DNA from: Chloroflexota bacterium
Lineage (GTDB): Bacteria > Chloroflexota > Anaerolineae > Anaerolineales > Villigracilaceae
DNA length: 42,566 nucleotides
Assembly: GCA_016191955.1 (NCBI GenBank)
Contig: JACPVC010000338.1
Span: forward strand, 1 to 42,566
Reading direction: 5' to 3'
Shown here: positions 8,332 to 18,684 of the stretch, piece by piece
Position numbering within the stretch: position 1 is the first letter of the stretch
Layout: each line of letters begins with the position of its first letter
The notes under the pieces: generated by a model
The model's database searches: none
Told to the model about the DNA's origin: nothing
What the model saw: the letters and a program-made list of their open reading frames with translations, nothing else
Position numbers and translations under genes: made by a program

Positions 8332-8940
8332 ATGTCACTTTGGGCAATTGTGCCTGTCAAACCTTTAAGACGTGGAAAGTCCCGCCTTGCCGGAGCGCTT
8401 ACAGAAGAAGAACGCGCGGCACTGAACCAGGAATTATTGGAACGAACACTTAAGACCCTGACAACTTTGAAAGAATTGGATCAGGTATTGGTTGTAAGCC
8501 GCGACTCACATGCGCTGACCATTGCACGTAACCACGGTGCAAAAACTGTGCAGGAAGATGGGCAGCCACATTTGAATACCGCGCTCACGCGCGCATCGGT
8601 GATTGCGCAGGTCCATGCTACGCAAGGAGTGTTGGTCTTACCCGTGGATTTGCCATTACTCACTGCCGATGATGTGTTGGCATTGATTGACCGCGCTGCG
8701 AAACCGCCTGTTGTTGTCATCGCGCCAGATAGACACCACAAAGGCACCAACGCCCTGCTAATGGTTCCTGCCGGTCAGATCGAATATGATTTCGGGGAAG
8801 GCTCGTTTCAACGACATTGCGAGCGGGCGATCCAATCGGGCGCAAGGCTTGAGGTGGTTGAACTGCCATCGCTTGGCTTAGATTTAGATGACCCGGAAGA
8901 CTTGGAGATCATCCGAAAGATGGAAGCGCAAAAAGTATAG
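8332..8940 (+). CDS. cofC: 2-phospho-L-lactate / PEP guanylyltransferase
   Basis: A 202-residue nucleotidyltransferase supplying the GDP-activated phospho-acid for CofD. The N terminus [17 protein letters not shown] is the glycosyltransferase-A-type nucleotide loop. [13 protein letters not shown] carries the metal-binding Asp pair, and GTNALLMVP and DLDDPEDL are family-typical. In mycobacteria the orthologue FbiD uses phosphoenolpyruvate; with a nitroreductase in the same locus, the PEP route is plausible here too (inference). The gene starts 3 bases after the cofD stop. Confidence 0.9.
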   Translation: MSLWAIVPVKPLRRGKSRLAGALTEEERAALNQELLERTLKTLTTLKELDQVLVVSRDSHALTIARNHGAKTVQEDGQPHLNTALTRASVIAQVHATQGVLVLPVDLPLLTADDVLALIDRAAKPPVVVIAPDRHHKGTNALLMVPAGQIEYDFGEGSFQRHCERAIQSGARLEVVELPSLGLDLDDPEDLEIIRKMEAQKV

Positions 8941-8966
8941 ACATTCATTATTCCAAGGAGAAGGTT

Positions 8967-9968
8967 ATGACCAAGCAACGTGTTGCACTCTACCTGCAAG
9001 ACTCGCACGACCTGCGCGACGGATTGGAATATGCAAAATATGCCGAGGAAAAAGGTTTTGAAGCCGTTTGGCAGGCGGAGAGTCGCCTTGTGCGCGATGC
9101 AATCGTGCCGATGGCTGGTTATGCGGCTGTAACGAATAAGATCAAAGTCGGCTCGGGCGTGATCAATAACTGGACTCGCAACATCGGTTTGCTCGCTGCC
9201 ACCTTTCTGACGCTCGATGACCTTGCTCCGAACCGCGTCATCTGTGGGCTTGGCGCATGGTGGGACCCGCTAGCCAAGAATGTGGGCATCGACCGCAAGA
9301 AGCCATTGACCGCCATGAAAGAAACCGTTCAAGTCATGAAGCGCCTGCTCAACATGGAACGCGTATCCTTCGACGGCGAATTCATCCATGTCAACGACAT
9401 CGAGTTGGATGTGGTCTACGGACGCCGCGAGCCGCGCAATGTGCCCATCATGATCGGTGCGACCGGCGACCAAATGATGGAAATGACCGGTGAAATTGCC
9501 GACGGCGCAGTGCTGAATTATTGCGTCGCTCCTGAATACAACGACAAGGCAATGGAACTGCTCGATAAAGGCTTGAAAAAATCCGGGCGCAAAATGGAAG
9601 ACTTCGACCGTCCACAGTTGATCGTCTGCTCGGTGGATGAAAGTCACGACAAAGCCATTGACTACAGCAAAATGCTTTTATGCCAGTACATTGCCCAGCA
9701 ACCGCATATCGCCAAGGCATCGAATGTTTCTCAAGAGGTCGTCCAACAAATCCAGGCTATTCTCGGCTGGCCCGCCACCAAGGAACAGGTGATAAAGGCC
9801 AAAGACCTCGTGCCGGATGAACTCGTCCATAAAATTACGGCTTCGGGCACTCCTTCTGAAGCCAAAGCCAAAGTGGAAGAGTACAAGAAGCGCGGCTGCA
9901 CCTGCCCCATCCTCTACCCTGTCGGCGGGAATTTCAAACTACTGATCGACACATTCGCACAGGAATAA
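8967..9968 (+). CDS. LLM-class F420-dependent oxidoreductase (Mer-like)
   Basis: A 333-residue bacterial-luciferase-like TIM-barrel flavin/F420 enzyme. Recognisable parts are the N-terminal [27 protein letters not shown], the strand [27 protein letters not shown], and the [27 protein letters not shown] block. These match LLM proteins of the methylene-tetrahydromethanopterin-reductase-like branch that use F420. The substrate is unknown. AAGGAGAAGG sits just before the ATG. As last gene of the F420 run before a strong terminator, it is a likely consumer of the cofactor. Confidence 0.85.
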   Translation: MTKQRVALYLQDSHDLRDGLEYAKYAEEKGFEAVWQAESRLVRDAIVPMAGYAAVTNKIKVGSGVINNWTRNIGLLAATFLTLDDLAPNRVICGLGAWWDPLAKNVGIDRKKPLTAMKETVQVMKRLLNMERVSFDGEFIHVNDIELDVVYGRREPRNVPIMIGATGDQMMEMTGEIADGAVLNYCVAPEYNDKAMELLDKGLKKSGRKMEDFDRPQLIVCSVDESHDKAIDYSKMLLCQYIAQQPHIAKASNVSQEVVQQIQAILGWPATKEQVIKAKDLVPDELVHKITASGTPSEAKAKVEEYKKRGCTCPILYPVGGNFKLLIDTFAQE

Positions 9969-9981
9969 GGAGTTTGAGACC

Positions 9982-10015
9982 AACATCCCCGTCAAATTGA
10001 CGGGGATGTTTTGTT
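9982..10015 (+). terminator. Rho-independent terminator after the F420 gene run
   Basis: A perfect 13-bp stem, AACATCCCCGTCA (9982-9994) with its inverse at 9998-10010, a 3-base loop, and a T-rich tail TTTTGTTG. It starts 13 bases after the stop codon of the LLM oxidoreductase gene. Confidence 0.9.
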
Positions 10016-10106
10016 GTACTGTTGCTCAAATAAATCAGGGAGGATACACATCCATAATGATGAGATTCGTCATCTTGTCCATGATTTTCCCACATGCTAT
10101 CCTCCA

Positions 10107-10138
10107 ACTCGTAGACTGACCGGTCAGTCTACGAGTTT
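10107..10138. promoter_or_regulatory. 32-bp perfect palindrome, probable TetR operator
   Basis: The half-site AACTCGTAGACTGACC (10107-10122) is followed immediately by its exact inverse (10123-10138). The centre TGACTGACCGGTCAGTCA-like core (here GACTGACCGGTCAGTC) resembles operators of TetR-family regulators. It ends two bases before the TetR ATG at 10141. A weak sigma-70-like pair (TTGTCC at 10075 and CTATCC near 10097) lies just upstream, so binding here would block transcription of tetR and of the downstream men genes. The operator role is inferred from position and symmetry. Confidence 0.8.
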
Positions 10139-10140
10139 TC

Positions 10141-10737
10141 ATGAGCAAAACCACCCCAAATCCCTCCCACGAAACCCGCACGCGCATCCTTGAAGCGGCG
10201 GTGAAGGTATTTGCTACCAAGGGATATCACGATGCCAAGGTGGATGACATCGTCAGTGAGGCGCAGACCTCCAAAGGCTCGTTCTATTTTTACTTCCCCA
10301 GCAAGCAGGATATTTTCATCGCCCTGAGTGATACATTCGCCGACTTGCTCGAAAGCAAACTGACCGAAGCCATGCAAAGCGAGTCACACGGCGTCCAGCA
10401 GATGGATGCCGCCTTGCGCATGAGTCTCGGTCTGTTCAGCCAATATCGCGGGTTGGCAAAGATCGCGCTCGTGCAAGCCGTGGGATTGGGCGCCGTTTTC
10501 GAGGAACGCCGCCGCGCCATCAACGACCGCCTGACGCGCCTCATTCAAACCAGACTTGAAACTGCCATGACAGAAGGAAGCATTCCCTCGCTGAAAGCAG
10601 ATGTTGTTGCCCGCGCCTGGGTCGGTGCTCTGAACGAGATCGTCATCCATTGGATATATACCGGCACGCCGCCATTGGAAGAATCACTCCCTGCCTTGCG
10701 TACCTTCCTACTTCAAAGTATTGGCGCAAAGCTATAA
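10141..10737 (+). CDS. TetR/AcrR-family transcriptional regulator
   Basis: A 198-residue regulator. The N-terminal helix-turn-helix spans about residues 10-58, with RILEAAVKVFATKGYHDAKVDDIVSEAQTSKGSFYFYF, the standard TetR recognition pattern. The C-terminal helical domain would bind an unidentified ligand. The ATG follows a perfect palindrome by two bases, with no room for a Shine-Dalgarno site, so a leaderless or very short leader is implied. It ends 14 bases before menF, suggesting it is the first gene of the menaquinone operon and autoregulates it. Confidence 0.9.
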   Translation: MSKTTPNPSHETRTRILEAAVKVFATKGYHDAKVDDIVSEAQTSKGSFYFYFPSKQDIFIALSDTFADLLESKLTEAMQSESHGVQQMDAALRMSLGLFSQYRGLAKIALVQAVGLGAVFEERRRAINDRLTRLIQTRLETAMTEGSIPSLKADVVARAWVGALNEIVIHWIYTGTPPLEESLPALRTFLLQSIGAKL

Positions 10738-10751
10738 ATCGGAGAGAAAAT

Positions 10752-12059
10752 TTGAATCGCATTACCAACTACACAATTTCATGCCGCCCAACCGCACTGA
10801 CAGATTTTCTGCGTTTCGGCTCCGGCATGGAACGCTTCTACTTCGAGAGCAAAAAGTCACCTGTGGCAATTGCCGGGCTGGGTGTGGCTGCGCAAGTTGA
10901 CCGACACGGCAAAAACCGCTTTGCAGACTTGGGAAGCGACCTCAGAGAATTCTTTCAACGCATCGTTCAGGTCAACGATTCAGATTCACACCCCCGCCCT
11001 ATTCTCCTAGGCGGCGGCTCCTTCTTCGACCAAGTCCAGCCTGGCGAGTGGGATCCGTTCCCGTCTGCCAGGCTTGTCCTGCCGCGTTATGTGCTGATCC
11101 GTATCGGGGAGGAATATTTCTTTTCTGTGAATCAGGCTCAGGCGGAGTATGAGGCGATCCGCATCGAAGCAGAAACATTCATGGCAAACTACGAGTCCAC
11201 AATGCTTCCTCCCCCCTCTATTCCAGATGAGATCATAAACAGTAATACATCATCTGATGAATGGAACAGGATCATCCAAAGGTCGATTGCGATGATCCGC
11301 GAAGGAAGGCTGAAAAAGATCGTCATGGCGCGACCCGTATATGCGCACGGAAATCGAGCCGTAGATGTGCCCGCCATGCTCGAACATCTCGGTGAGACGT
11401 GTCCATCCTGTTTTCGATTTATGTTCGAGTTCCAGCCTGGGACGATTTTTTCAGGCGCGACTCCTGAACGGTTGGTTTCGGTTTCCGGCGCAAAGTTTAA
11501 AACCGCCGCGCTCGCAGGCTCCATCCGCCGCGGCGACTTCCCCCGGGAAGATGAAACGCTTGGACAGCAACTGCTCGACTCGGCAAAAGATCAAAGCGAG
11601 CATCATTTTGTGGTTGAACAGATCCGTGAAAAAATGTTACCGCTTGCGAACAGCCTAAACATCGACCCCGAACCGCGTCTCATGCGCCTGCCCAATATCT
11701 TTCACCTGCGGACGAACATCACAGGCACGCTTCACCCGAACCAGAACATCATGAACATCATTGCGGCGCTGCATCCAACACCCGCCGTGGGCGGTGTACC
11801 AAGTGAAGCCGCGTTGAATGCCATTCGCGAACTCGAAGGGTTTGAGCGCGGTTGGTATGCCGCCCCCATCGGCTGGGTAGACGCAAACGGCGATGGCGAT
11901 TTCGTGGTTGCGATCCGCTCCGGGTTGTTCCGCGATAAAGAGATAACTCTCTTCGGCGGCGCGGGCATCGTCGCAAACTCGGACCCACAAAAAGAATGGG
12001 ATGAAACAGGTCTGAAGATCCGCTTCCTTTTGAATGCGTTGCAGGGTGAGATGGCATGA
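10752..12059 (+). CDS. menF: Isochorismate synthase
   Basis: A 435-residue chorismate-utilising enzyme that converts chorismate to isochorismate for menaquinone. The C-terminal catalytic half contains KIVMARPV, FEFQPGTIFSGATPERLVS, the AALAGSIRRG block, KDQSEHHFVVEQI, LHPTPAVGGVPSEAA, and ERGWYAAPIGWVD with LFGGAGIV near the end. The open frame reaches back to 10650 inside tetR. TTG at 10752 with GGAGAG at 10741-10746 gives the natural N terminus. It overlaps menD by 4 bases (ATGA). Salicylate synthase is excluded by the men context. Confidence 0.9.
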   Translation: MNRITNYTISCRPTALTDFLRFGSGMERFYFESKKSPVAIAGLGVAAQVDRHGKNRFADLGSDLREFFQRIVQVNDSDSHPRPILLGGGSFFDQVQPGEWDPFPSARLVLPRYVLIRIGEEYFFSVNQAQAEYEAIRIEAETFMANYESTMLPPPSIPDEIINSNTSSDEWNRIIQRSIAMIREGRLKKIVMARPVYAHGNRAVDVPAMLEHLGETCPSCFRFMFEFQPGTIFSGATPERLVSVSGAKFKTAALAGSIRRGDFPREDETLGQQLLDSAKDQSEHHFVVEQIREKMLPLANSLNIDPEPRLMRLPNIFHLRTNITGTLHPNQNIMNIIAALHPTPAVGGVPSEAALNAIRELEGFERGWYAAPIGWVDANGDGDFVVAIRSGLFRDKEITLFGGAGIVANSDPQKEWDETGLKIRFLLNALQGEMA

Positions 12060-13801
12060 ACACAGCCAACCGCAACACGATCTGGGCAGGCATTTTTGTA
12101 GACGAACTGAAAAAGCTTGGGCTTGATTCTGTTTGCATCGCGCCAGGCTCGCGATCCACGCCGCTTGCCGTTGCTTTTGCCGAAAGCGGTATTCGCATCT
12201 ACACCCACAGCGATGAACGATCTGCTTCGTACTTCGCGCTTGGGCTTGCGCGGGCGAGTCGCAAACCCGTTGCGCTCGTTTGCACATCGGGCACGGCGGC
12301 TGCAAATTTTTTTCCAGCTATTATTGAAGCGAATTACAGCGAAGTCCCGTTGCTTGTGCTCACGGCAGACCGTCCTGCTGAAATGCGGGAAAGTGGCGCG
12401 AACCAAACCATCGATCAACTCAAACTTTTCGGCGACCACGTCCGCTGGTTTGTGGATGTCCCTGCGCCGGAGGCAAATTTCTCCAAACATCTTCTCCGAT
12501 ATTTGCAAACGCTCGCCGCGCGCGCGATGGAAACTTCACAATCGCCGTTGGCAGGCGCGGTACATTTGAATTTTCAATTTCGGAAACCGCTCGAACCGAT
12601 TGACGTTCCGGCAGACCGCCCTGCATGGATGGATGAAGCGCTTCTCTCCGCGCTCGCAACTGCCCCTGCCCAATTGACCTTTTCCCGTCCCAAACTTTTT
12701 CCCACCCAAGAGCAGACCGACTTCCTCGTCAAAAAAATTTCCTCCTCCCCACGCGGACTCATCGTCTGCGGACCACGCTGCCCCGCCGGAGATCTCCCTG
12801 CGCAGTTAACCAAACTTGCATCGAAACTCGGCTACCCAATCCTTGCAGACGCGCTTTCAGGTTTGCGGTTTGGAAACCACGTCAACGAAAACTTCCTCGG
12901 CGGCTACGATACATTTTTACCGAGCGACCTTCGCCCGCAAGTCGTTCTCCGCTTTGGCGACGTTCCAACCAGCAACGCGCTTTGCGATTATCTCGATAGT
13001 CTTGATGACGTTCCGCAAATCCATATCTCCGACGTTCAACGCTGGCGAGATGACCGCTTCCGCGTGATGCATTCCATGTGGTGCGATCCGCTGTCCTTGT
13101 GCGAAACTTTGCTCAACGAATCTGACTTGCAGCCAAACCCACAAGACCCCAACTGGCTACCCGCATGGAAAGGGCTTGAAGATAAAGTTTGGAATGAAGT
13201 GACCGCCCTTCGGACAGAGCCAGCCTTCGAGGGCGGAATCTTGAGCGATGTGTTGGAACAACTCCCTGCGGGCAACGGGCTTTTCGTGGCGAACAGCCTG
13301 CCTGTTCGCCATCTCGATCAATTTGCTCAACCGAGTCAAAAACCCATTCGAATATTCGCCAACCGCGGCGCAAGCGGAATCGACGGTACACTCTCCAGCG
13401 CGCTTGGCGCAGCAGCGCACTTGCCGGGGCTGGTCTTCGTCACCGGCGACACATCCTTTTATCACGACATGAACGGACTGCTGGCAATCTCGCGCTGCGG
13501 AATCCGCGCCACGATCATCGTCATCAACAATGACGGCGGCGGGATCTTCCAGCGCTTGCCCATCTCGAAATTCGAGCCGCCGTTCACAGAATTGTTCACC
13601 GCCCCGCACGGGTTGACCTTCGAGCACGCCGCCAAACTTTACGGCATTGACTATGTCTGCATCGAACGAAAGTCGCTTTCCTCCGCATTGGAAAAGTCGT
13701 TGGCATCGGAAAAGTCCACCGTCATCGAAATTCCCAGCGACGCGGTGAAGTTTGAGGCGTTGAGAAAAAACCTGAGCCAGCGAGTAAAAATGAATTTGTA
13801 A
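12056..13801 (+). CDS. menD: SEPHCHC synthase (thiamine-diphosphate enzyme)
   Basis: A 581-residue ThDP-dependent enzyme condensing isochorismate with 2-oxoglutarate. The N-terminal domain carries [13 protein letters not shown] and [36 protein letters not shown], the MenD signature. The C-terminal diphosphate/Mg motif is [12 protein letters not shown] followed by NNDGGGIFQ. It overlaps menF by 4 bases, so translation is coupled. Length is normal for the family. Confidence 0.95.
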   Translation: MNTANRNTIWAGIFVDELKKLGLDSVCIAPGSRSTPLAVAFAESGIRIYTHSDERSASYFALGLARASRKPVALVCTSGTAAANFFPAIIEANYSEVPLLVLTADRPAEMRESGANQTIDQLKLFGDHVRWFVDVPAPEANFSKHLLRYLQTLAARAMETSQSPLAGAVHLNFQFRKPLEPIDVPADRPAWMDEALLSALATAPAQLTFSRPKLFPTQEQTDFLVKKISSSPRGLIVCGPRCPAGDLPAQLTKLASKLGYPILADALSGLRFGNHVNENFLGGYDTFLPSDLRPQVVLRFGDVPTSNALCDYLDSLDDVPQIHISDVQRWRDDRFRVMHSMWCDPLSLCETLLNESDLQPNPQDPNWLPAWKGLEDKVWNEVTALRTEPAFEGGILSDVLEQLPAGNGLFVANSLPVRHLDQFAQPSQKPIRIFANRGASGIDGTLSSALGAAAHLPGLVFVTGDTSFYHDMNGLLAISRCGIRATIIVINNDGGGIFQRLPISKFEPPFTELFTAPHGLTFEHAAKLYGIDYVCIERKSLSSALEKSLASEKSTVIEIPSDAVKFEALRKNLSQRVKMNL

Positions 13802-13806
13802 CCACC

Positions 13807-13831
13807 TTACGCAATACGTATCACGCAATTT
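13807..13831. repeat. Short reiterated-motif repeat between menD and menB
   Basis: The 47-base gap holds TTACGCAATACGTATCACGCAAT, made of ACGCAAT words. It is the same vocabulary as the inverted repeat before cofE (5123-5162). The menB Shine-Dalgarno site AGGAG follows at 13840. Confidence 0.5.
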
Positions 13832-13848
13832 ATCCTTTAGGAGACGCA

Positions 13849-14679
13849 ATGACAAATTGGATTCAAGTCAAAGAGTACCAAGACATCACTTATCATAAAG
13901 CGGACGGAATGGCGCGCATCGCCTTCAACCGTCCTGAAGTGCGCAATGCCTTCCGTCCCGACACGATCAAGGAAATGATCGAAGCCTTCGAGAATGCCTG
14001 GGAAGACACACGCATCGGCGTGGTGCTGCTTACGGGCAACGGTCCCGCCAAGGACGGCAAATATTCCTTTTGCTCCGGTGGCGACCAGAAAGTACGCGGA
14101 AACGCCGGCTATGTCGGCACAGACGGTGTACCGCGCTTGAACGTGCTCAAACTGCAACGCATCATCCGCAGTATGCCCAAGCCTGTCATCGCTCTTGTGG
14201 CAGGGTACGCCATCGGCGGCGGGCACGTCCTGCACGTCATGGCAGATCTGACCATCGCGGCAGACAACGCCATCTTCGGGCAGACTGGTCCAAAAGTCGG
14301 TTCGTTCGATGCAGGTTTTGGGTCATCTTATTTGGCGCGTATCGTCGGTCAGAAAAAAGCCCGCGAGATCTGGTATCTCTGCCGTCAATACAACGCACAG
14401 GAAGCGCTTGAAATGGGTCTCGTCAACACGGTTGTTCCTGTTGAACAACTCGAAGCCGAGGGCGTGCAGTGGGCGCAGGAAATTTTGGAAAAGAGTCCGC
14501 TTGCGATTCGTAATCTTAAGTCTGCATTCAACGCTGAACTCGACGGGCAGGCAGGCTTGCAGGAACTTGCCGGGAACGCCACCATGCTCTTCTACATGTC
14601 TGAGGAAGGGCAGGAAGGGCGCAACGCCTACAACGAAAAGCGTAAACCGAATTTCAAGAAATATCCCTGGCTGCCGTAA
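13849..14679 (+). CDS. menB: 1,4-dihydroxy-2-naphthoyl-CoA synthase
   Basis: A 276-residue crotonase-fold enzyme closing the naphthoquinone ring of o-succinylbenzoyl-CoA. Oxyanion-hole motifs are [10 protein letters not shown] and [11 protein letters not shown]. The MenB-specific block [32 protein letters not shown] and the C-terminal [21 protein letters not shown] are both present. AGGAG precedes the ATG. It lies in the men operon between menD and menE. Confidence 0.96.
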   Translation: MTNWIQVKEYQDITYHKADGMARIAFNRPEVRNAFRPDTIKEMIEAFENAWEDTRIGVVLLTGNGPAKDGKYSFCSGGDQKVRGNAGYVGTDGVPRLNVLKLQRIIRSMPKPVIALVAGYAIGGGHVLHVMADLTIAADNAIFGQTGPKVGSFDAGFGSSYLARIVGQKKAREIWYLCRQYNAQEALEMGLVNTVVPVEQLEAEGVQWAQEILEKSPLAIRNLKSAFNAELDGQAGLQELAGNATMLFYMSEEGQEGRNAYNEKRKPNFKKYPWLP

Positions 14680-14687
14680 ACTAAAAG

Positions 14688-16112
14688 ATGGACTGGCTTG
14701 CCGAACGTTCTTCGCAAGATTCGCCCGCGCTTAAGTTTAATCACCAAACGTGGACATACTCCGCCCTTCATCATTGGGCGGAGTCGATTGCCGTTGAACT
14801 TGAAACACAAAATATTTCAAGCAAAGCGCGCGTCGGCATTCACCTCTGCAACCAGCCGTTTTATGTCGCGCTCATTCATACGCTTGCCCGCATCGGTGTA
14901 GTTGCAGTTCCACTAAATGTGCGCCTCACCGAAACCGAACTCCGATGGCAGGTGGAGCAAAGTCAATGCGATGTGTTGATAAGCGAATCAGAACTGGTCG
15001 GACTCTCGCGGCGGATTCTGCACCCCAAACAGTTTCCTACAACCCAAACAAAATCCTCCGCGCTTCGCCCCCCGCTCGAACCTGATTCCGTCCAGGGAGT
15101 TTTCTTCACCTCCGGAACGACCGGCTTCCCCAAAGGCGCGGTACTGACATTCGGCAATTATCACGCCAATGCCGTTGCCTCTGCCGAACGGCTCGGCGTT
15201 ACCCCAAATGACCGCTGGCTCTTGACCATGCCGCTCTATCACATCGGCGGCATGGCTATCCTCTTTCGCTCGGCGATCTACGGAACTGAGATCGTCTTGC
15301 ATTCCGGCTTCGATGTGGACAGAGTCCAGCATGCGCTGACAAACGAAAATATCAGCATCGTCTCTCTTGTGCCAACCATGCTCCACCGCCTGCTGGAGAA
15401 ATACCCGAATTTCAAGCCCTCGCCATCCCTGCGCGTGATTCTGCTTGGCGGCGCAGGGACGTCCCCTCCCCTTCTCGACAAAGCGTTGAAACTAAATCTC
15501 CCCATCGCCCTCACCTACGGCTTGACTGAAGCCACTTCGCAGGTCGCAACCTCCACGCCAGAGCAGACGCGCAAAAAGCCGGGCAGTGTCGGCAAGCCGT
15601 TGAGCGGAACTACCGTCACAATTGTGGATGAATCGGGCAAGCCGCTGCCAAATAGCGAAGTTGGTGAGATTGTTGTCAGTGGTAAAACTGTGATGCAAGG
15701 TTACCTCGATAGTAAGTCACGCTTCAAGCGTGACCTACATACAGGCGACGTTGGCCACTTGGATTTCGACGGCGACCTATGGGTCCACACCCGCCGCACA
15801 GACTTGATCGTCAGCGGCGGAGAGAATATCTACCCCGAAGAAATCGAGCGCACATTGATGTCGCATCCCGCCGTCAGCGAGGCATGTGCTTTCGGGTTGC
15901 CCGACCAAGACTGGGGGCAGTCGGTGGCGGCGGCTGTGGTCGCGCGCGAATCCATCAGCGAAGATGTCCTCATCCAATTCCTGCGAAGGCAGATCGCCGG
16001 ATACAAAATCCCGAAGCAAATCATTTTTGTCGAGTCACTTCCGCACACGGCATCAGGAAAGTTGAAACGCGCCGAAGTTAAAGACCTGGCAGGTCTAAAA
16101 ACAAAACCATGA
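14688..16112 (+). CDS. menE: o-Succinylbenzoate-CoA ligase
   Basis: A 474-residue adenylate-forming ligase that activates o-succinylbenzoate. The AMP/phosphate loop is [26 protein letters not shown] binds adenine, [23 protein letters not shown] is the hinge and [12 protein letters not shown] follows. The C-terminal catalytic Lys lies in [10 protein letters not shown]. It starts 8 bases after menB and overlaps aroF by 4 bases. General acyl-CoA ligases look similar; the operon makes MenE the natural call. Confidence 0.92.
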   Translation: MDWLAERSSQDSPALKFNHQTWTYSALHHWAESIAVELETQNISSKARVGIHLCNQPFYVALIHTLARIGVVAVPLNVRLTETELRWQVEQSQCDVLISESELVGLSRRILHPKQFPTTQTKSSALRPPLEPDSVQGVFFTSGTTGFPKGAVLTFGNYHANAVASAERLGVTPNDRWLLTMPLYHIGGMAILFRSAIYGTEIVLHSGFDVDRVQHALTNENISIVSLVPTMLHRLLEKYPNFKPSPSLRVILLGGAGTSPPLLDKALKLNLPIALTYGLTEATSQVATSTPEQTRKKPGSVGKPLSGTTVTIVDESGKPLPNSEVGEIVVSGKTVMQGYLDSKSRFKRDLHTGDVGHLDFDGDLWVHTRRTDLIVSGGENIYPEEIERTLMSHPAVSEACAFGLPDQDWGQSVAAAVVARESISEDVLIQFLRRQIAGYKIPKQIIFVESLPHTASGKLKRAEVKDLAGLKTKP

Positions 16113-16894
16113 CCAATATTATTTCTTTACCAAACAACCTTCAGATCGGTGGGACCGATGTTCTGCTCATGGCGGGACCATGTTCTGTCGAAAGTTACGA
16201 ACAAACTCGCGTTGTTGCCAAGTCCATGCATGAACTTGGTTTGCATGTGCTTCGCGGTGGCGCGTTCAAACCGCGCACCTCACCAAATGTCTTTCAGGGA
16301 CTTGGTCTCGAGGGTTTGAAAATCCTGCGTCAAGTTGCCGATGAATTTGGGTTTCTCGTCATCACTGAAGCGTTGGGCGTGGAGCAACTGCCCTCGGTAG
16401 TCGAGCACAGCGACATCATCCAGATCGGAAGTCGCAACATGCAGCACTTTCCGCTGCTTTGGGCGGCGGGCGAACAACCCAAGCCCATCCTGCTCAAACG
16501 CGGATTCATGTCCACGATTCAGGAATGGCTGGCGGCGGCGGAACATATCGTGTCGCGTGGCAATGAGAAGATTATTTTATGCGAGCGCGGCATTCGCAGC
16601 TTCGACCCATCCACGCGCAATGTGCTGGATGTGAACGCCATTGCTCAGATCAAAGCCTCAACCCCTTTCCCCATTGTCGCTGACCCAAGTCATGCCACCG
16701 GGCGCGTGGACCTCGTCCCTGCCGCGGCACGAGCATCCCTCGCCGCCGGCGCCGATGGGTTGCTCGTCGAAGTTCACCCTGAACCATCTTCTGCATTATC
16801 CGATGGCGAGCAATCGCTTGCGCTTAAATCATTCCCTGCGTTCGTTGAAGATATGCGTCACATCGCCACAGCCATGGGACGCGAAATAGTCTGA
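16109..16894 (+). CDS. aroF: 3-Deoxy-7-phosphoheptulonate (DAHP) synthase, short beta type
   Basis: A 261-residue class I-beta DAHP synthase that starts the shikimate pathway from PEP and erythrose 4-phosphate. Landmarks are [78 protein letters not shown] and [10 protein letters not shown], then [19 protein letters not shown]. No regulatory FL/ACT or chorismate mutase domain is attached. It overlaps menE by 4 bases and menH by 1. It would feed chorismate into the pathway whose other enzymes surround it. Confidence 0.93.
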   Translation: MTNIISLPNNLQIGGTDVLLMAGPCSVESYEQTRVVAKSMHELGLHVLRGGAFKPRTSPNVFQGLGLEGLKILRQVADEFGFLVITEALGVEQLPSVVEHSDIIQIGSRNMQHFPLLWAAGEQPKPILLKRGFMSTIQEWLAAAEHIVSRGNEKIILCERGIRSFDPSTRNVLDVNAIAQIKASTPFPIVADPSHATGRVDLVPAAARASLAAGADGLLVEVHPEPSSALSDGEQSLALKSFPAFVEDMRHIATAMGREIV

Positions 16895-17667
16895 TGTTCC
16901 CAGGCGATCCCAAAAATCCACCGCTCTTTTTTTTGCACGGCTTTCTTGGCTCCGGCAGGAGTTGGCGTGATATTAATGCTGCACTGCAAAAAGATTATTC
17001 TTGTATCATGCCCGACCTGCCCGGGCACGGAGAAAATACAAAAGGCGAACTTTCATCGCCGTTGAATTTTGAACTTCTGACTGACTGGCTTTCCCACCTA
17101 TTGGACGAATTTCACATACCCAAGATCCATCTTGTTGGATATTCCCTCGGCGGACGCATCGCCCTCGCCTTTGCCTGCCGCTATCCCAAAAAGATTCTCT
17201 CGCTGACGCTTGAATCCGCCAATCCCGGCATCCTCGATGAATCCGAACGGACGCGTCGCCTCGCAGAAGACGCCGCTCGCGCCGAATCTATCTTGAAGGA
17301 CGGAATGTCCGCTTTCGTGGACGAGTGGTATAAAATGCCGCTCTTCGCAAGTTTGAACAAACACCCCGAAAAATTATCCACCATCAAAGAAGCCGCATCA
17401 CGCAACGACCCGCAATGGATGGCAAAGGTCATCCGCGAACTCAGCCCAGGGCTGCAAACCCCACTTTGGGATTCGCTCCCAACCCTTTCCTTTCCGGTAT
17501 TGTTGATCGCAGGAGGAGAAGATAAAAAGTATGTACAAGTGACACAAAAAATGACTGAACGGATTCCAAATTCGCGTTCAGTCATCGTGCCGGATGCCGG
17601 GCACAACGTCCATGCAGAGCAGCCTGAAACATATATCTCTTTACTAAAGGATTTTCTTCAGGTGTAA
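16894..17667 (+). CDS. menH: SHCHC synthase, alpha/beta hydrolase fold
   Basis: A 257-residue alpha/beta-hydrolase. The oxyanion region is FFLHGFLGSGRSW, the nucleophile elbow is GYSLGG, the acid is in AGGEDKKYV, and the catalytic His is in DAGHNVHAE. MenH removes pyruvate from SEPHCHC. On sequence alone many hydrolases look like this; the position at the end of menFDBE-aroF with a 1-base TGATG overlap supports MenH strongly. It ends beside a terminator hairpin shared with convergent menA. Confidence 0.87.
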   Translation: MFPGDPKNPPLFFLHGFLGSGRSWRDINAALQKDYSCIMPDLPGHGENTKGELSSPLNFELLTDWLSHLLDEFHIPKIHLVGYSLGGRIALAFACRYPKKILSLTLESANPGILDESERTRRLAEDAARAESILKDGMSAFVDEWYKMPLFASLNKHPEKLSTIKEAASRNDPQWMAKVIRELSPGLQTPLWDSLPTLSFPVLLIAGGEDKKYVQVTQKMTERIPNSRSVIVPDAGHNVHAEQPETYISLLKDFLQV

Positions 17668-17690
17668 AAAAACCGCCGTCCCCGGCGGTT
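17666..17690 (-). terminator. Terminator between convergent menH and menA
   Basis: The stem AACCGCCG (17671-17678) pairs with CGGCGGTT (17683-17690) around a TCCC loop. On the minus strand it is followed by a run of T (A-run 17666-17672 on the plus strand), making it a good intrinsic terminator for menA. On the plus strand the tail is only TTTGAG, so it is weaker for menH. Confidence 0.8.
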
Positions 17691-17716
17691 TGAGCGTTAA
17701 CCGATGATAATTTTCT

Positions 17717-18607
17717 TCAAGCGATCAACATCCCCACGAGGAATAAAAGGCTATAAGCCAACGCAGTTTGACCCGTCCCTGCCAGAGCCGCATTAAGCGG
17801 ACGACCCGTTTGCATTAGCACTGTCCGCGCGGATTTATACGCCAGCGGCAGGGAAAGCCAAGCCAACAAAGCCGAAAAAGGAATAAGCTTCGTCAACACC
17901 AACACAGGCAATATGAAGTATGAAATTGCAAGCAATAAAATATATTCGACCTTGGTTGCCTGCGCGCCGATCCTCACCGCCATCGTGAATTTCCCCGCCG
18001 CGCGGTCATTTTCAATATCACGCAAATTATTGACGACCAGGATCGCAGTCACAATAAAGCCAACCGGGATCGACATCCACCACGCCGCGGCGCTGACAGA
18101 ACCGGCTTGCACATAATACGTTCCAGCTACCGCAGCGAGACCGAAGAAAATGAAAACGAAAAGGTCGCCCAAACCATAATATCCAAGCGGAAAAGGTCCG
18201 CCGGTATAGGCTATGGCGGAGATAATGGCTGCGACGCCGAGCAGGATCACGGTCCAGCCGCGAAGCGTGGCAAGGTAAAGCCCGCAAATCGCTGCGAGAA
18301 AAAAGATGACCCACATCCCGCGCTTGACTTGAGACGGTGTCAGCAATCCAGCTTGTGTCACACGCAACGGACCCTGCCGTTCTGCCGTATCTGTACCACG
18401 CTCGAAATCGAAAACATCGTTGGCAACGTTGCTGCCGATCTGTAAAAGCAGGGCGACCAGAAACGCTGCGAGTGCAGGAAGCCATTGAAACGCACCGTCG
18501 CGCCAGACGAGGGCACAACCCATCACCACGCCCGATGCCGCCGCTGGCAATGTTCGCGGGCGGATCGCAAGCCACCAAATTTGAAAAAGAGACGGTTTAG
18601 TTTCCAT
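17717..18607 (-). CDS. menA: 1,4-Dihydroxy-2-naphthoate polyprenyltransferase
   Basis: A 296-residue integral membrane prenyltransferase of the UbiA family with about eight or nine hydrophobic helices. The first Asp-rich motif is [14 protein letters not shown] and the second is [15 protein letters not shown], both needed for Mg-diphosphate binding. The N-terminal [18 protein letters not shown] is MenA-like. It attaches the isoprenoid chain to the naphthoquinone ring. It is transcribed towards menH and away from menG. Confidence 0.93.
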   Translation of the reverse strand: METKPSLFQIWWLAIRPRTLPAAASGVVMGCALVWRDGAFQWLPALAAFLVALLLQIGSNVANDVFDFERGTDTAERQGPLRVTQAGLLTPSQVKRGMWVIFFLAAICGLYLATLRGWTVILLGVAAIISAIAYTGGPFPLGYYGLGDLFVFIFFGLAAVAGTYYVQAGSVSAAAWWMSIPVGFIVTAILVVNNLRDIENDRAAGKFTMAVRIGAQATKVEYILLLAISYFILPVLVLTKLIPFSALLAWLSLPLAYKSARTVLMQTGRPLNAALAGTGQTALAYSLLFLVGMLIA

Positions 18608-18617
18608 AGTTGCCGCA

Positions 18618-18645
18618 GTATAACACGCGTTTATTTATGTATAAT
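18618..18645. promoter_or_regulatory. Divergent -10 elements between menA and menG
   Basis: On the plus strand TATAAT at 18640-18645 lies 39 bases before the menG ATG. On the minus strand TATACT (18623 to 18618) lies 10 bases before the menA ATG, implying an almost leaderless menA transcript. Neither has a convincing -35 at the right distance, so these are candidates only. Confidence 0.4.
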
Positions 18646-18684
18646 ACCGCTTCACGGCACTCGTCGACCAAACCAGGAGATCTT

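Noticed and set aside
11732..12508. 258-codon minus-strand frame across the menF/menD junction
   Set aside because: It spans two well-recognised genes on the other strand and has no recognisable motif.
13157..13855. 232-codon minus-strand frame opposite menD
   Set aside because: Antisense to the thiamine-diphosphate domain of menD; no motif and no start context.
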